A DNA stretch of 64,000 nucleotides from Sphingobacteriales bacterium (lineage in GTDB: Bacteria > Bacteroidota > Bacteroidia > UKL13-3), in NCBI GenBank assembly GCA_021298155.1, contig JAJTEN010000007.1, forward strand, positions 1 to 64,000, read 5' to 3'. Below are positions 1-8,773 of this stretch, in pieces. The notes beneath the pieces were generated by a model. It saw only the letters and a program-made list of their open reading frames with translations. It had not been told where the DNA came from and did not search any database. Position 1 is the first letter of the stretch. The number at the start of each line of letters is the position of its first letter. The position numbers were made by a program, and so were the translations under genes.

Positions 1-1134
1 CTTTTCCATTTCGCAAGCAGACTGCCAACACACCTCTGTTTCAGCAAGTTTATAGCCAGCACTTAATGTATCAAATACAGGTCGGTTAACGATGCTCGAA
101 TCCAAGTTCCCCATCCTAATTTTTAGGTAAACAGAATCATTTAAGTCTACTACCCTAATTTTGAAACAAGCCTTATCTGGAATTTGAATCTCTACCGTAT
201 CCTGCATTAATAATTGTCCGTTTATCTTAATAACACTTGCTACTGGTGGGTTATTTGGACAATTGGCAACAGTGTATTGCAATTCTAATCTTACCTCCCC
301 AATCTTTACACCAAATCTATATTCTTCTACACGTATACTAGCCACATACACTCCAGGGGCATTTGGATTGCATGAGATTTGACCGGTTGTGGGATTAATT
401 GTGAGCGGAGCAGTACCTAAAATTGGTTTTGAATTATCGTAGCCATTTCTCCATACTGTATTGGAATACGGACCAGCAGTAGCGTTGTTCGACTGAGGAT
501 TATTTCTATCTAAATTGCCATTCATTGGTTCAATAAATGAATACCTCAGTTCATCTCCGTCATCATCTACAAAATCCATATTGTATGTGTATAAATTATT
601 GGTACACATCAATGTATTAGGATTATTGGTATATCTAGGCGTGCTATTTTTTACCGTTCTTAAATTTGGTAGCTCTGCGTATAAAGTTAAGGAAGCAGAT
701 CCCGGATTGACAATATTTTCTATTATTCCATTTCTGCAACAACGCTGATAGCTCATGTAATACCCGTTATTGCTGTTGTAATTGTTATCGTTGAGGGTAA
801 TGTTCGACCTATAGGTACCAACATGCGTGCAACCCGTGGCAACACTTGCGCAATTATCTCCTGTAAATTTAAGTGTATCGTCGTTCACTCTGGAGAAATT
901 TAATGAGAATTGCGCTTTTTTAATATGGGTATTCTTTTCAAAAATGCCCACTGTTATTGGATTATCAAAATACGCATCTGGGTTGCCATTTTCACAATCA
1001 CGCAGCACCCGAACCGTTAATTGGTATGAACTTCCACTAATATGTTTCAACTCAATAATACCCCCAACAAGATGCGTTGCCTGCAGGCAATTAGGCAGAA
1101 TGAGGAATAATAATATGCTTAAAATCTTATTCAA
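1..1134 (-). CDS. Large secreted surface protein, ATHLVGG-type N-terminus (5' part only)
   Basis: This gene is absent from the ORF track and runs off the left edge of the window. Reading the minus strand from a TTG at 1134 gives an uninterrupted 378-codon frame to base 1. It opens with a signal peptide (MNKILSILLFLILPNCLQA) followed by THLVGGIIELKHISG. That motif marks the mature N-terminus of many large Bacteroidota surface proteins, which usually end in a gliding-motility-type or T9SS sorting domain; the C-terminus is outside the window, so secretion by T9SS is inference. Later segments (FVDDDGDELRYSF, NPTTGQISCNPNAPGVYVA) look like the putative-Ig repeats of such proteins. No in-frame ATG lies near the signal peptide, so TTG is the most likely start. 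Confidence 0.8.
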   Translation of the reverse strand, partial: MNKILSILLFLILPNCLQATHLVGGIIELKHISGSSYQLTVRVLRDCENGNPDAYFDNPITVGIFEKNTHIKKAQFSLNFSRVNDDTLKFTGDNCASVATGCTHVGTYRSNITLNDNNYNSNNGYYMSYQRCCRNGIIENIVNPGSASLTLYAELPNLRTVKNSTPRYTNNPNTLMCTNNLYTYNMDFVDDDGDELRYSFIEPMNGNLDRNNPQSNNATAGPYSNTVWRNGYDNSKPILGTAPLTINPTTGQISCNPNAPGVYVASIRVEEYRFGVKIGEVRLELQYTVANCPNNPPVASVIKINGQLLMQDTVEIQIPDKACFKIRVVDLNDSVYLKIRMGNLDSSIVNRPVFDTLSAGYKLAETEVCWQSACEMEK

Positions 1135-1202
1135 ATTATATCAAACATAATGAATGTGGCTATCAAAAATAAGAAAATTTCTCTGAAATTGTTTTGATTA
1201 CC

Positions 1203-1210
1203 TATTTTTG
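1203..1210 (+). promoter_or_regulatory. Putative -7 promoter box TATTTTTG
   Basis: The sequence fits the Bacteroidota -7 consensus TAnnTTTG and ends four bases before the ATG of the thioesterase gene. If used, it would give an almost leaderless mRNA. I see no clear -33 element at normal spacing, so this is a pattern match only. Confidence 0.35.
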
Positions 1211-1214
1211 ACAC

Positions 1215-1634
1215 ATGCCTGAATTAAACAAAAGTAAGTTTGAGAGCATCTTGCAGGTAAGGCCAGATGATATTGATATGAACCAACATGTTCATAGCAG
1301 CAAGTATATTGATTATGTATTGGCTGCTCGTTTCGACCAAATGAATAGATGCTATAAAATGCCTATTACAGAATTTACCAAACATGGTTATGGTTGGGTT
1401 GTAAAAAATACGTTCATAGAATACAAAAGACCTCTTGTTTTAGGAGATGAAATTTTGGTTCGAACCTATATTGATGAGATGCAAAAAGATGGAGTTAAGG
1501 TAAATTTTGAAATTTTAAAAAATGATACGCAAAAAGTGTCATGCATTGGATATTTTAATTATACCATGATAGACCTTAAAACAGCTCGAGCCACTAGTAT
1601 ACCAGAATGGATTATTGAGCGTTACAGCATTTAA
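1215..1634 (+). CDS. Acyl-CoA thioesterase, hotdog fold (4HBT/YbgC-FadM type)
   Basis: A 139-residue cytosolic protein of the single-hotdog thioesterase family, which hydrolyses acyl-CoA thioesters. The N-terminal segment VRPDDIDMNQHVHSSKYIDY carries the family signature with the catalytic Asp (D-x-N-x-H-V) on the first strand and start of the central helix. The central FIEYKRPLVLGDEILV segment is also typical. Length matches the family. It starts at an ATG just after a TAnnTTTG box and overlaps the upstream extension of the next ORF, with which it may be co-transcribed. Substrate chain length cannot be read from sequence. Confidence 0.85.
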   Translation: MPELNKSKFESILQVRPDDIDMNQHVHSSKYIDYVLAARFDQMNRCYKMPITEFTKHGYGWVVKNTFIEYKRPLVLGDEILVRTYIDEMQKDGVKVNFEILKNDTQKVSCIGYFNYTMIDLKTARATSIPEWIIERYSI

Positions 1635-1656
1635 AATAAAGTATAATTTTACAGCG

Positions 1657-3072
1657 TTGAAAAAAATTACTTCCTATTTATTCATTCTGTTTTTACTAGG
1701 CATATTGGTACAATCATGCCGCAAAAACGATATTTTTACCAAGGATGCGGTAAGCTTACAATTTTCAACGGATACCGTGTTTTTCGACACCCTATTCTCT
1801 AAACTTGGAAATAATCCCAACTCGCCCCGGAGCATCACTTTACAAGTGCGTGTTACCAACCCTTCTGCCAATGCGGTTAAAACCAATATTAGTTTGCTGG
1901 GTAATTTTTACGGTATTTTTAAGCTGAATGTGGATGGCAGAGCTGGAAGCGTATTTAACAACATTGAGATAAGAGGTAACGACAGTATCTATATTTTTGT
2001 TCAGGCTTATATAGACCCCGTTGGTAGCAACACACCTTTTATTGTTACTGATCAAATTTTGTTTGAAACCAATGGCAATAAGCAAGATGTTGATTTAGTG
2101 GCGTGGACGCAAGACGCCAATTACTTTCAAAATGAGGTATTAGATTGTAATAGTGGAAATTTGCTGTGGACCAGCGACAAACCTATCGTTATTTACGATT
2201 CAATATTAATTCCAAAAGGATGCACACTCACTGTAGAAGCGGGCACACAAATACACAACTATAACCGCTCGTGTATTCTAGTGCAAGGGACCTTAATTGT
2301 AAATGGAACCATAGAAAAACCAGTGGTATTTCAAGGAAGCAGACTAGACGATGATTACAAAGAATTCCCGGGGCAATGGATTGGAATTCGATTTTTACCA
2401 GGTAGCAGTGGAAATAGTATACAAGGTGCCATTATAAAAAATGGATATATTGGAATTGAAGTAGACTCTATGCCAAGTAGCGGCCAATACGGATTAACAC
2501 TCAAATCTTCTATCATAAGAAACATGAGTGCCTGTGGCTTATTAAATTACTCGGCTAAAATTTATGCAGAAAACAACCTAGTTGCCAATACCGGATTATT
2601 TACATTTATTGGCGAACTGGGCGGAACCTACACCTTAATTCACAACACCTTCTCTTCGCAAAGTCAGGTTACCGGCAGAAAAGACCCAGGTTTTTATCTA
2701 AGTAACGCCCCAGGAAGGTCGGCCTCAGGTACCATTTTATATAGTTATCCACTGGTTATGCAGGTTCAAAATAATATCATTTATGGCAACCTCGACGACG
2801 AATTTTTTATTAATAATGATCCAAATGGGATTCCCATTAGTAACCCAATTTTACAAAACTGCCTGATTAAATCTAAAAATACCAGTTTAAATACCAATGG
2901 GAATATCTTGAACAAAGACCCTAAATTCATAAATGTATCAAAAGCAGATTTTGACTTAGAAGCAAATTCTCCATGCAGAAATGCGGGCACCAATGTGGGG
3001 ATATTGTTAGATTTAAAAAATAGAAATAGGAACACTGCCGCACCCAGTATTGGCGCATATGAAGTACAGTAA
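1657..3072 (+). CDS. Lipoprotein with right-handed beta-helix (pectin-lyase-like) domain
   Basis: The track starts this ORF at a TTG at 1615 inside the previous gene. I prefer the in-frame TTG at 1657, because it gives a clean lipoprotein signal peptide, MKKITSYLFILFLLGILVQSC, with the lipobox Cys at residue 21. The protein is about 471 residues. An N-terminal Ig-like part (FSTDTVFFDTLFSKLG) precedes a parallel beta-helix region with repeated short strands (GTLIVNGTIEKPVVFQG, NNIIYGNLDDEFF). It ends with an APSIGAYE motif common in right-handed beta-helix surface proteins of Bacteroidota. It is probably anchored in the outer membrane; its ligand or substrate is unknown. No catalytic residues of a pectate lyase could be assigned. 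Confidence 0.75.
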   Translation: MKKITSYLFILFLLGILVQSCRKNDIFTKDAVSLQFSTDTVFFDTLFSKLGNNPNSPRSITLQVRVTNPSANAVKTNISLLGNFYGIFKLNVDGRAGSVFNNIEIRGNDSIYIFVQAYIDPVGSNTPFIVTDQILFETNGNKQDVDLVAWTQDANYFQNEVLDCNSGNLLWTSDKPIVIYDSILIPKGCTLTVEAGTQIHNYNRSCILVQGTLIVNGTIEKPVVFQGSRLDDDYKEFPGQWIGIRFLPGSSGNSIQGAIIKNGYIGIEVDSMPSSGQYGLTLKSSIIRNMSACGLLNYSAKIYAENNLVANTGLFTFIGELGGTYTLIHNTFSSQSQVTGRKDPGFYLSNAPGRSASGTILYSYPLVMQVQNNIIYGNLDDEFFINNDPNGIPISNPILQNCLIKSKNTSLNTNGNILNKDPKFINVSKADFDLEANSPCRNAGTNVGILLDLKNRNRNTAAPSIGAYEVQ

Positions 3073-3090
3073 TCCACATAGCTAAAGTTT

Positions 3091-3100
3091 GGTTCGAACC
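3091..3100. other. Palindrome GGTTCGAACC (copy 1)
   Basis: Perfect 10-bp palindrome, extended to TTTGGTTCGAACCAAA here, in the gap after the lipoprotein gene. The same 10-mer recurs at 13613-13622 (inside metH) and 25713-25722 (after a lipoprotein gene). Its function is unknown; see findings. Confidence 0.7.
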
Positions 3101-3130
3101 AAAATAAATTGCAATTGAATTAAATTAAAC

Positions 3131-3138
3131 TAGCTTTG
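3131..3138 (+). promoter_or_regulatory. Putative -7 box TAGCTTTG of the B12 operon
   Basis: TAGCTTTG fits the Bacteroidota TAnnTTTG consensus and lies just upstream of the cobalamin aptamer, the expected place for the operon promoter. TTG-containing sequence lies about 20-25 bp upstream and could serve as a -33 element. The same box sequence occurs before the DEAD-box helicase gene. Confidence 0.5.
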
Positions 3139-3143
3139 TACCG

Positions 3144-3335
3144 CTTTAGGTTGATTGTGTATAAACCATACCACTTTCATTAAAAGGGAACTTAGGTGTA
3201 AATCCTAGACAGTACCCGCTGCTGTAAGCACCGAATGAGCAATCATTCATTTCTTTTTCGTACATGGCCACTTTTTATATGTATAAATGGGAAGGCAGAA
3301 AAAGAAGGTGTAAGTCAGAAGACCTGCCAAAGTAA
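3144..3335 (+). promoter_or_regulatory. Cobalamin (AdoCbl/B12) riboswitch
   Basis: The leader of the btuB-like gene carries the conserved core blocks of the cobalamin riboswitch in the right order: AAAAGGGAACTTAGGTG, AAATCCTAGACAGTACCCGC, TGCTGTAAGCACCGA, and the B12 box AGTCAGAAGACCTGCC at 3313-3328. The variable arm lies between them. Binding of cobalamin should reduce expression of the uptake operon. About 100 bases separate the B12 box from the TTG start of the receptor gene. An expression platform is likely there, but I could not assign terminator or SD-sequestering pairs with confidence. Ends are approximate. The 95-codon ORF at 3235-3522 in the track is this leader and is not a gene. 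Confidence 0.93.
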
Positions 3336-3436
3336 TTATTCAACAAGACTTTCGGGAAAAAGAGTCGGGGTGAACCAAATCTTGCTTGGCACTATTTGCT
3401 ATACCTATTCTTTACCCGAAGTAAAAAAACAGTGTT

Positions 3437-5428
3437 TTGAAAAAGAACTTAGGTGTATTACTCTTTATGTGTGTATTGAGCATTGGATCATGGGCTGCCA
3501 AGCCTATAATTGGTGCACTTAATACAGCGAAAATAGATACCAATAAAGTCTTACAAATCATTCATATTTCTGGCACACGCTACCCTCAATTTTTTACTGG
3601 GAGCAAATTACTTCATATCGACTCAAACCAACTTAACTCCTTTCAGCAACAATCAATTGCTGGAACTTTGGCGTTTAAAAGTCCGATTTTTATAAAGTCG
3701 TACGGACCAGGGATGCTGGCCACACCAAGTTTTAGAGGTGGAAACGCGAACCACACTGCTATTATTTGGAATGGATTTAATTTACAAAGTCCAATGAACG
3801 GACAAGTAGACCTAAACAACATTCCTAGCTTTTTAATAGATAATATAGACATTCAATTTGGCAGTCAATCTGTTTTATTTGGTTCAGGAAATATTGGTGG
3901 CACTGTTCACTTAAACAACCAACTCAACCCATCAAGGGGTAAAGGCCTATCTGTTTTGTTGGGCACAGGAAGTTATGGTTCAAACACCGTGGGTATTAAA
4001 TTTGGAATAGCTGGAAGCAAATGGCAAATGGAGCAAAAAATATTTTTAGAATATGCCAATAATAACTTTGCCTATAAAGCCATTGATGCAATGTATCCAA
4101 AATCAAGGCAAACTGTAGATCCAAATTCACTACCCACGCAATACACCACAAATGCGCAAAGAAAAAATGGGGCCTGGGTGCAAGCGTTTGCTTATACTAT
4201 TTCACATAGGCAAAAACTGAATATCCGAACATGGCTGCAAAACCATGAAAGAAATATCCCACCCAGCTTAAATGGAGTTAACCTAAATACCCAGCAAAAA
4301 GACGAATCGGCAAGGGCTATGCTTGAGTATGCATATAAATATAAAGCCTATGAATTACAGGCAAGGTATGGGTATTTTATCGATGCACTAACTTTTAAAA
4401 ATGATCAGACCCGAGAGAGTTATAGTTTGGCTAGTAGTCAGACTGCTTTTATAGACCAATTTTATTTGAAAGATAAATTCCAATGGCACGGAAGTGCCAT
4501 GTTTCAAGAAAATAAAGCACAATTAAGAGGTGTCAATATGTTTTGGCAACAAGATAAAATAGCTCTATTTAGCAGTGTAAAAGTTCAACACTTTGACCAA
4601 AAATTAAAGCAGCAAATTTCGGTGCGCCAAGAATGGGTAGATGGTAAAGAGATACCAATCATGCCATCTTATGGAATAAGCTATAAACTATCTCCAAACT
4701 TTTATGTAGATGGAAATGTATCGCGCAATTACCGACTACCCACCTTCAATGATTTATATTGGCCCAATATGGGTAACCCAAACCTTCAGCCAGAATTTGG
4801 GTGGAATCAAGAGATCAGTATACACGGCTTTGAATCTAAAAACTTCAGAAACTTTAAAGGAGGCTATACGGGTAAAAGTGCGCTTGTTAGCGGAAATATT
4901 ACCTATTTTAACAAACACATTCATAATTGGATTATTTGGGTGCCCGCAGGTGGTAACTTAAGCACACCCATGAATGTGTACAAAGTTTGGAGCAGAGGAA
5001 TTGAATTATCTTGGCAGGTAAGACTCAGAAATAGAAAGAAAAGTGAAATCATATTCAGTGGCATGCATGATTATACCCAAACCACTAACCAAGCATCTGT
5101 GCTAATGAACGACGCCTCTCTAAACAAACAACTCATATACACACCTCGCATTAAACACCAAATGCAAATCCAATATATGCGAGGGACTTATGCCTTTCAG
5201 TACATCTATAATTATATAGGAACGCGCTTTGTAAGTTCAGACCATAGCAATTGGCTCATGCCATATAGCCTGCATGGATTAAATGTGAGCAAAAAATGGA
5301 CTTGGTTCGGCAAGCATTGGCAAACCCAAATATTGATAAATAACCTCTTTAATACTTCTTACCAAATAATGGTGAACCAACCTATGCCATTGGTAAATTA
5401 TCAACTAAGTCTAAATCTAAAACTTTAA
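3437..5428 (+). CDS. btuB: TonB-dependent outer-membrane receptor, vitamin B12 (BtuB-like)
   Basis: A 663-residue outer-membrane receptor starting at TTG (TTGAAAAAGAAC) with a signal peptide MKKNLGVLLFMCVLSIGSWA. The plug domain (about residues 50-165) shows IKSYGPGMLATPSFRGGNANHTAIIWNG and FGSGNIGGTVHLNN, typical of BtuB-like plugs. The remainder is alternating aromatic beta-barrel sequence ending in YQLSLNLKL, a C-terminal barrel strand. There is no N-terminal carboxypeptidase-like extension. The cobalamin riboswitch directly upstream and a BtuG-like gene downstream make B12 or related corrinoids the likely substrate. Transport would need TonB-ExbBD and an inner-membrane BtuCDF system; none is in the window. 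Confidence 0.88.
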   Translation: MKKNLGVLLFMCVLSIGSWAAKPIIGALNTAKIDTNKVLQIIHISGTRYPQFFTGSKLLHIDSNQLNSFQQQSIAGTLAFKSPIFIKSYGPGMLATPSFRGGNANHTAIIWNGFNLQSPMNGQVDLNNIPSFLIDNIDIQFGSQSVLFGSGNIGGTVHLNNQLNPSRGKGLSVLLGTGSYGSNTVGIKFGIAGSKWQMEQKIFLEYANNNFAYKAIDAMYPKSRQTVDPNSLPTQYTTNAQRKNGAWVQAFAYTISHRQKLNIRTWLQNHERNIPPSLNGVNLNTQQKDESARAMLEYAYKYKAYELQARYGYFIDALTFKNDQTRESYSLASSQTAFIDQFYLKDKFQWHGSAMFQENKAQLRGVNMFWQQDKIALFSSVKVQHFDQKLKQQISVRQEWVDGKEIPIMPSYGISYKLSPNFYVDGNVSRNYRLPTFNDLYWPNMGNPNLQPEFGWNQEISIHGFESKNFRNFKGGYTGKSALVSGNITYFNKHIHNWIIWVPAGGNLSTPMNVYKVWSRGIELSWQVRLRNRKKSEIIFSGMHDYTQTTNQASVLMNDASLNKQLIYTPRIKHQMQIQYMRGTYAFQYIYNYIGTRFVSSDHSNWLMPYSLHGLNVSKKWTWFGKHWQTQILINNLFNTSYQIMVNQPMPLVNYQLSLNLKL

Positions 5429-5440
5429 ACATTAAACAAC

Positions 5441-6397
5441 ATGAAAAAACTATTACAATTTACAGGAGTACTTCTCTTCTTACTACTAAGCAAAGTAGGC
5501 AAAGCACAAACAGTTGCCGGCTTTGAAAACATAAGCTTGGCACCCAACTCATTTTACAATGGAAGCGATTTTGCCGGCGGCACAAAAAGCGGTGATTTCT
5601 ATTTTAGAAATAGCTACGATTCTTCATTTGGCGGCTTTTGGAGTGGCTTCTCCGTTTCAAACATGAAGGATGATAGCACCAAAGGTTTTATGAACCAATA
5701 CAGTGCCATTACAGGTGGCGGATTTAACTCTACCAATTATGGCGTATTTTACGGAAAAGGAAACATTTTAGTAGAAGGAGATGCCAAAGGCAAACCAGTA
5801 AACGGTTTTTTTATTACTAATGGAACGTATGCCTACTACGATATGAAAGAAGGCAGCGCATTTACCAAAAAATTTGGAGGCACAAGTGGCAATGATCCAG
5901 ACTTTTTTAAAGTAAGCATCAATGCATGGAAAAATAATGGAAACCGAGCCGATACAAGCCTAGATGTTTATTTAGCTGATTTTAGATTTAGCGATAATGC
6001 CAATGATTATATCTTAAATACTTGGAAATTTGTAGACTTAAATGCCTTTGGTGCAGTAGACAGTTTTAGTTTCAATTTTTACTCTTCAGATACCGGCCAA
6101 TTTGGTATTAATACTCCCCTTTATTTTTGTATAGATAACTTTGGCTCCCATACCATAGGCATTGAAAAGGCAAACAATAACTTTGGCATAAGGATGTATC
6201 CAAATCCGGCACAAAATACTTTACACATTGCTTGTAATGAAAAAATTGAAGCCATAGAAATATTCAATTTAAACGGAGTACGTGTTTTACAAAGTGAAGA
6301 TACCAACCTAACTATTGATGCATTAATACCAGGTATTTATATTGTTCACGTTCAACATGCTTTTGGCATCAGTCAGCAAAAATTAATTAAACAATAA
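5441..6397 (+). CDS. DUF4465 protein with T9SS type A sorting domain
   Basis: A 318-residue secreted protein 12 bp after btuB. The signal peptide MKKLLQFTGVLLFLLLSKVGKAQ is followed by a DUF4465 domain (about residues 25-235: GFWSGFSVSNMKD, GFFITNGTYAYYDM, FFKVSINAW, FNFYSSDTGQFG). A C-terminal T9SS type A domain follows (about 250-318: RMYPNPAQNTLHIA, GIYIVHVQ, KLIKQ), so the protein should be exported and attached at the cell surface. DUF4465 proteins are, to my recollection, common in Bacteroidota corrinoid-uptake loci. Its place inside a riboswitch-controlled operon supports a role as a surface B12-binding accessory. That role is inference. Confidence 0.8.
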   Translation: MKKLLQFTGVLLFLLLSKVGKAQTVAGFENISLAPNSFYNGSDFAGGTKSGDFYFRNSYDSSFGGFWSGFSVSNMKDDSTKGFMNQYSAITGGGFNSTNYGVFYGKGNILVEGDAKGKPVNGFFITNGTYAYYDMKEGSAFTKKFGGTSGNDPDFFKVSINAWKNNGNRADTSLDVYLADFRFSDNANDYILNTWKFVDLNAFGAVDSFSFNFYSSDTGQFGINTPLYFCIDNFGSHTIGIEKANNNFGIRMYPNPAQNTLHIACNEKIEAIEIFNLNGVRVLQSEDTNLTIDALIPGIYIVHVQHAFGISQQKLIKQ

Positions 6398-6436
6398 ATG
6401 CAAAACTTACCTGGCATTTTCACAAAAATAACACAC

Positions 6437-7459
6437 ATGAGATGGCTTATTGCTAGCCTTATTTTCATAGCTTCTTGCGATAAAACACCTGAGCAAATTA
6501 CTATGGAAACACCGCAATTACCCGATAGTAATTTGGTAGGTATGTATATTGCCAATGAAGGAAATTTTAATTGGGGAAATGCCAGTTTAAGTTTTTACAA
6601 TCCCATAACAGGTTTGGTTCAAACCGATATATATAAAGCCCACAATGGAAAAGGAGTTGGTGATGTACTGCAATCTATTTGTAGCTTTCAAGACAAACTC
6701 TATTTGGTAGTAAACAACTCACAAAAAATAAGCGTACTCAACGCAAAAACTTGGAAAGAAACACATACCATAACAGGCTTTAATTCGCCGAGATACCTAT
6801 TGCCAATTAACGCACAAAAGGCATACGTAAGCGATTTATATGAAAATGCTGTTTACGTTCTGAACCTAAACACGCAGCAGATTAGCGGAAAAATTAGTTG
6901 TAGTGGTTGGACGGAAGAAATGACTTTGATAAACCATAAGGCCTTTGTATGTGGGGTTGAATCGCCCTATGTGTATGTTATCAATACAACTAGCGACCAA
7001 TTGATAGATAGTATTTATATTGGATATGGTGCACAGTATATGCGACAAGATGTATTAAATAATATTTGGGTATTGAGCAATGGAAAAGCGCCTATTTTAC
7101 CTAGCTTAACCAAGCTAAACAGTGCGGGTGAGCTTGAATTACAATTGTGGTTTAAACAAGGAGATACCCCGCGCAGGCTAGAGATGAACGATCAAAAAAA
7201 TCGCTTGTTTTGGATTAACAAAGATGTATATACCATGCCTGTGAATGATACCGTTTTACCAACAAATGCGCTTATTCTAGCAGGTAATAAAAACTTTTAT
7301 GCACTTGGATTTGAGCCGTATAATAAAGAAATTTTAGTGTCTGATGCCAAAGATTATGTGCAAAAAAGCGAAGTGTATCGCTTCAATTTATCGGGACAAT
7401 TAATGGGGAGTTTTCATACCCAAATCAATACAGGAAATTTTTATGCAAGAACTAAATAA
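6437..7459 (+). CDS. BtuG-like beta-propeller lipoprotein (surface B12 binding)
   Basis: I choose the ATG at 6437, not 6398, because MRWLIASLIFIASC is then a proper lipoprotein signal with lipobox Cys at residue 14. The mature protein of about 326 residues is a YncE/DUF5074-like beta-propeller with repeated blade motifs (GMYIANEGNFNWGNASLSFY, KLYLVVNNSQKISVLNAKTW, NAVYVLNLNTQQISG, PYVYVINTTSDQLID). In gut Bacteroides, BtuG is a surface lipoprotein propeller that caps BtuB and binds cobalamin with extreme affinity. The same gene order after a cobalamin riboswitch and btuB supports that role here. Equivalence to characterised BtuG proteins is inferred from fold and context. Confidence 0.8.
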   Translation: MRWLIASLIFIASCDKTPEQITMETPQLPDSNLVGMYIANEGNFNWGNASLSFYNPITGLVQTDIYKAHNGKGVGDVLQSICSFQDKLYLVVNNSQKISVLNAKTWKETHTITGFNSPRYLLPINAQKAYVSDLYENAVYVLNLNTQQISGKISCSGWTEEMTLINHKAFVCGVESPYVYVINTTSDQLIDSIYIGYGAQYMRQDVLNNIWVLSNGKAPILPSLTKLNSAGELELQLWFKQGDTPRRLEMNDQKNRLFWINKDVYTMPVNDTVLPTNALILAGNKNFYALGFEPYNKEILVSDAKDYVQKSEVYRFNLSGQLMGSFHTQINTGNFYARTK

Positions 7460-7628
7460 AAAAGAAAATAATCCAAGTACTAAAGTCAACTTGTCTAAAA
7501 ACAATTTGGTAGCTGGCGAACATTATTATTTCGAAAATGGATATATGGTATTTACAGCAAACTATCATCTACAAAGGGGTTACTGCTGCAAAAATGGATG
7601 TAGGCATTGCCCTTATCCAAAAAACTAA
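7443..7628 (+). CDS. Small Cys-rich DUF5522 family protein
   Basis: A 61-residue protein whose start overlaps the end of the BtuG-like gene by 17 bases, so the two are translationally close. The C-terminal half, YYFENGYMVFTANYHLQRG followed by YCCKNGCRHCPY, is the DUF5522 signature. The five closely spaced Cys and His residues suggest metal binding, but function is unknown. Its stop overlaps the stop of the convergent outer-membrane gene by four bases (CTAA). Its membership of the B12 operon may be accidental read-through or functional. Confidence 0.8.
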   Translation: MQELNKKENNPSTKVNLSKNNLVAGEHYYFENGYMVFTANYHLQRGYCCKNGCRHCPYPKN

Positions 7629-8773
7629 AAAGCTTCAGAAATAGCTAAATATACGCCACGGATATTTTTTTCTCCAAAGCCAATATCCATGCGGGCATTT
7701 AAGTGTTCTTTTCGAATCAGTACACCCCTAAAACCAAATCCATAATTGGGCTTAATATGCCTACTTAATTCACTTAAATGTGAGCCCACATTTCCAAAGC
7801 CACCAAAAAAAGTCATCCCAAACGGGCCCCAAATAGATTTGCGCAATTCTGCTTGAAATGCAAAATAATGATCATCTCTATACCTACCATTGTAATAACC
7901 ACGCATAATCATCTCATTGCCTATAGTTGGCATTTGTCTGAAAGGGACTAGGCCGCCATTATAACTTCCCAAAAATTGCGTAGCCAATACATCCTTTTTA
8001 CCTAAAGGTACGTATTTTCTTAAATCAACTAGAACCGATTTAAAGCGATAGTTATTTAATTTAGCATGTACAAACATATGATTGCTTATTTCTAAATAAG
8101 CACCAGATCTCGGAAAAAATACATTGTCTCTATTGTCAAATGCAAGTGCTAATCCTGCCCCTAAAACCTCATACCCATTAATACCCGGAACCAAGCTCTG
8201 GGAAGTTTTATTTAGGTCTGAGAATTGAATATCAAAAAGGCGCTCATACATGAATTGCGGGCCAAAATACAAGTTTTTAAAAACCTGTTTAACAAAGCGC
8301 GCATTAAACCGATGCTGTTTAAAATGATAGGACTCCTTAGCAGATTCAAGTGCCGTATTTCCTATTCCCCAATAATATTCATTAAAATCATTGTAAACGT
8401 ATTGTGCCTTTAGGTTGTAGCTATTCTGCTTAAAAAAAATATCTATATGAGGCCTAATATTAAACTGATTTAATTGGGTGTAGGAAGAATTTAATCGCAA
8501 TGATGAGGGGCGAGTTATACTATCGTATGCTGTTTTAAATACATAACCAAAACTAGCGCCTAATTTTATACCCGTTTCAGGCGAAACAGCCCAAATGGGT
8601 ATCACATAAAAATATTTATTTTTGGGTTTGGTGTCTGACCCCTCAATTAAAGTATACGCTTTGTCGACAAGAAGTTCTAACTTACTTCTTTCTTGCCCCC
8701 ACGTAAAATTGAGGTAAAGCAAGAAAAAAGTAACTAAAGATAATCGTTTATATGTTACCTGAACATATTGCAT
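7625..8773 (-). CDS. BamA/TamA-family outer-membrane barrel (bacterial surface antigen domain)
   Basis: A 382-residue protein with an N-terminal signal peptide (hydrophobic run ending around FTWGQ). The body reads as a 16-strand-type barrel: FFKQNSYNLKAQYVYND, FDNRDNVFFPRSGAYLEIS (the surface-antigen/D15 signature), and MRGYYNGRYRDDHYFAFQAELR. No POTRA repeats are present, so it is not a BamA itself; barrels of this short type are common in Bacteroidota and their roles are mostly unknown. Its ATG overlaps the asnS stop by one base (TAATG), so it is translationally coupled to asnS. It ends in convergent overlap with the DUF5522 gene. Confidence 0.72.
   Translation of the reverse strand: MQYVQVTYKRLSLVTFFLLYLNFTWGQERSKLELLVDKAYTLIEGSDTKPKNKYFYVIPIWAVSPETGIKLGASFGYVFKTAYDSITRPSSLRLNSSYTQLNQFNIRPHIDIFFKQNSYNLKAQYVYNDFNEYYWGIGNTALESAKESYHFKQHRFNARFVKQVFKNLYFGPQFMYERLFDIQFSDLNKTSQSLVPGINGYEVLGAGLALAFDNRDNVFFPRSGAYLEISNHMFVHAKLNNYRFKSVLVDLRKYVPLGKKDVLATQFLGSYNGGLVPFRQMPTIGNEMIMRGYYNGRYRDDHYFAFQAELRKSIWGPFGMTFFGGFGNVGSHLSELSRHIKPNYGFGFRGVLIRKEHLNARMDIGFGEKNIRGVYLAISEAF

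Noticed and set aside
515-1150. Two plus-strand ORFs (77 and 107 codons) at the left edge
   Set aside because: They are antisense to the continuous minus-strand frame encoding the ATHLVGG surface protein.
3235-3522. 95-codon plus-strand ORF before btuB
   Set aside because: It overlaps the cobalamin riboswitch core and the start of btuB in another frame, and its translation looks non-coding.
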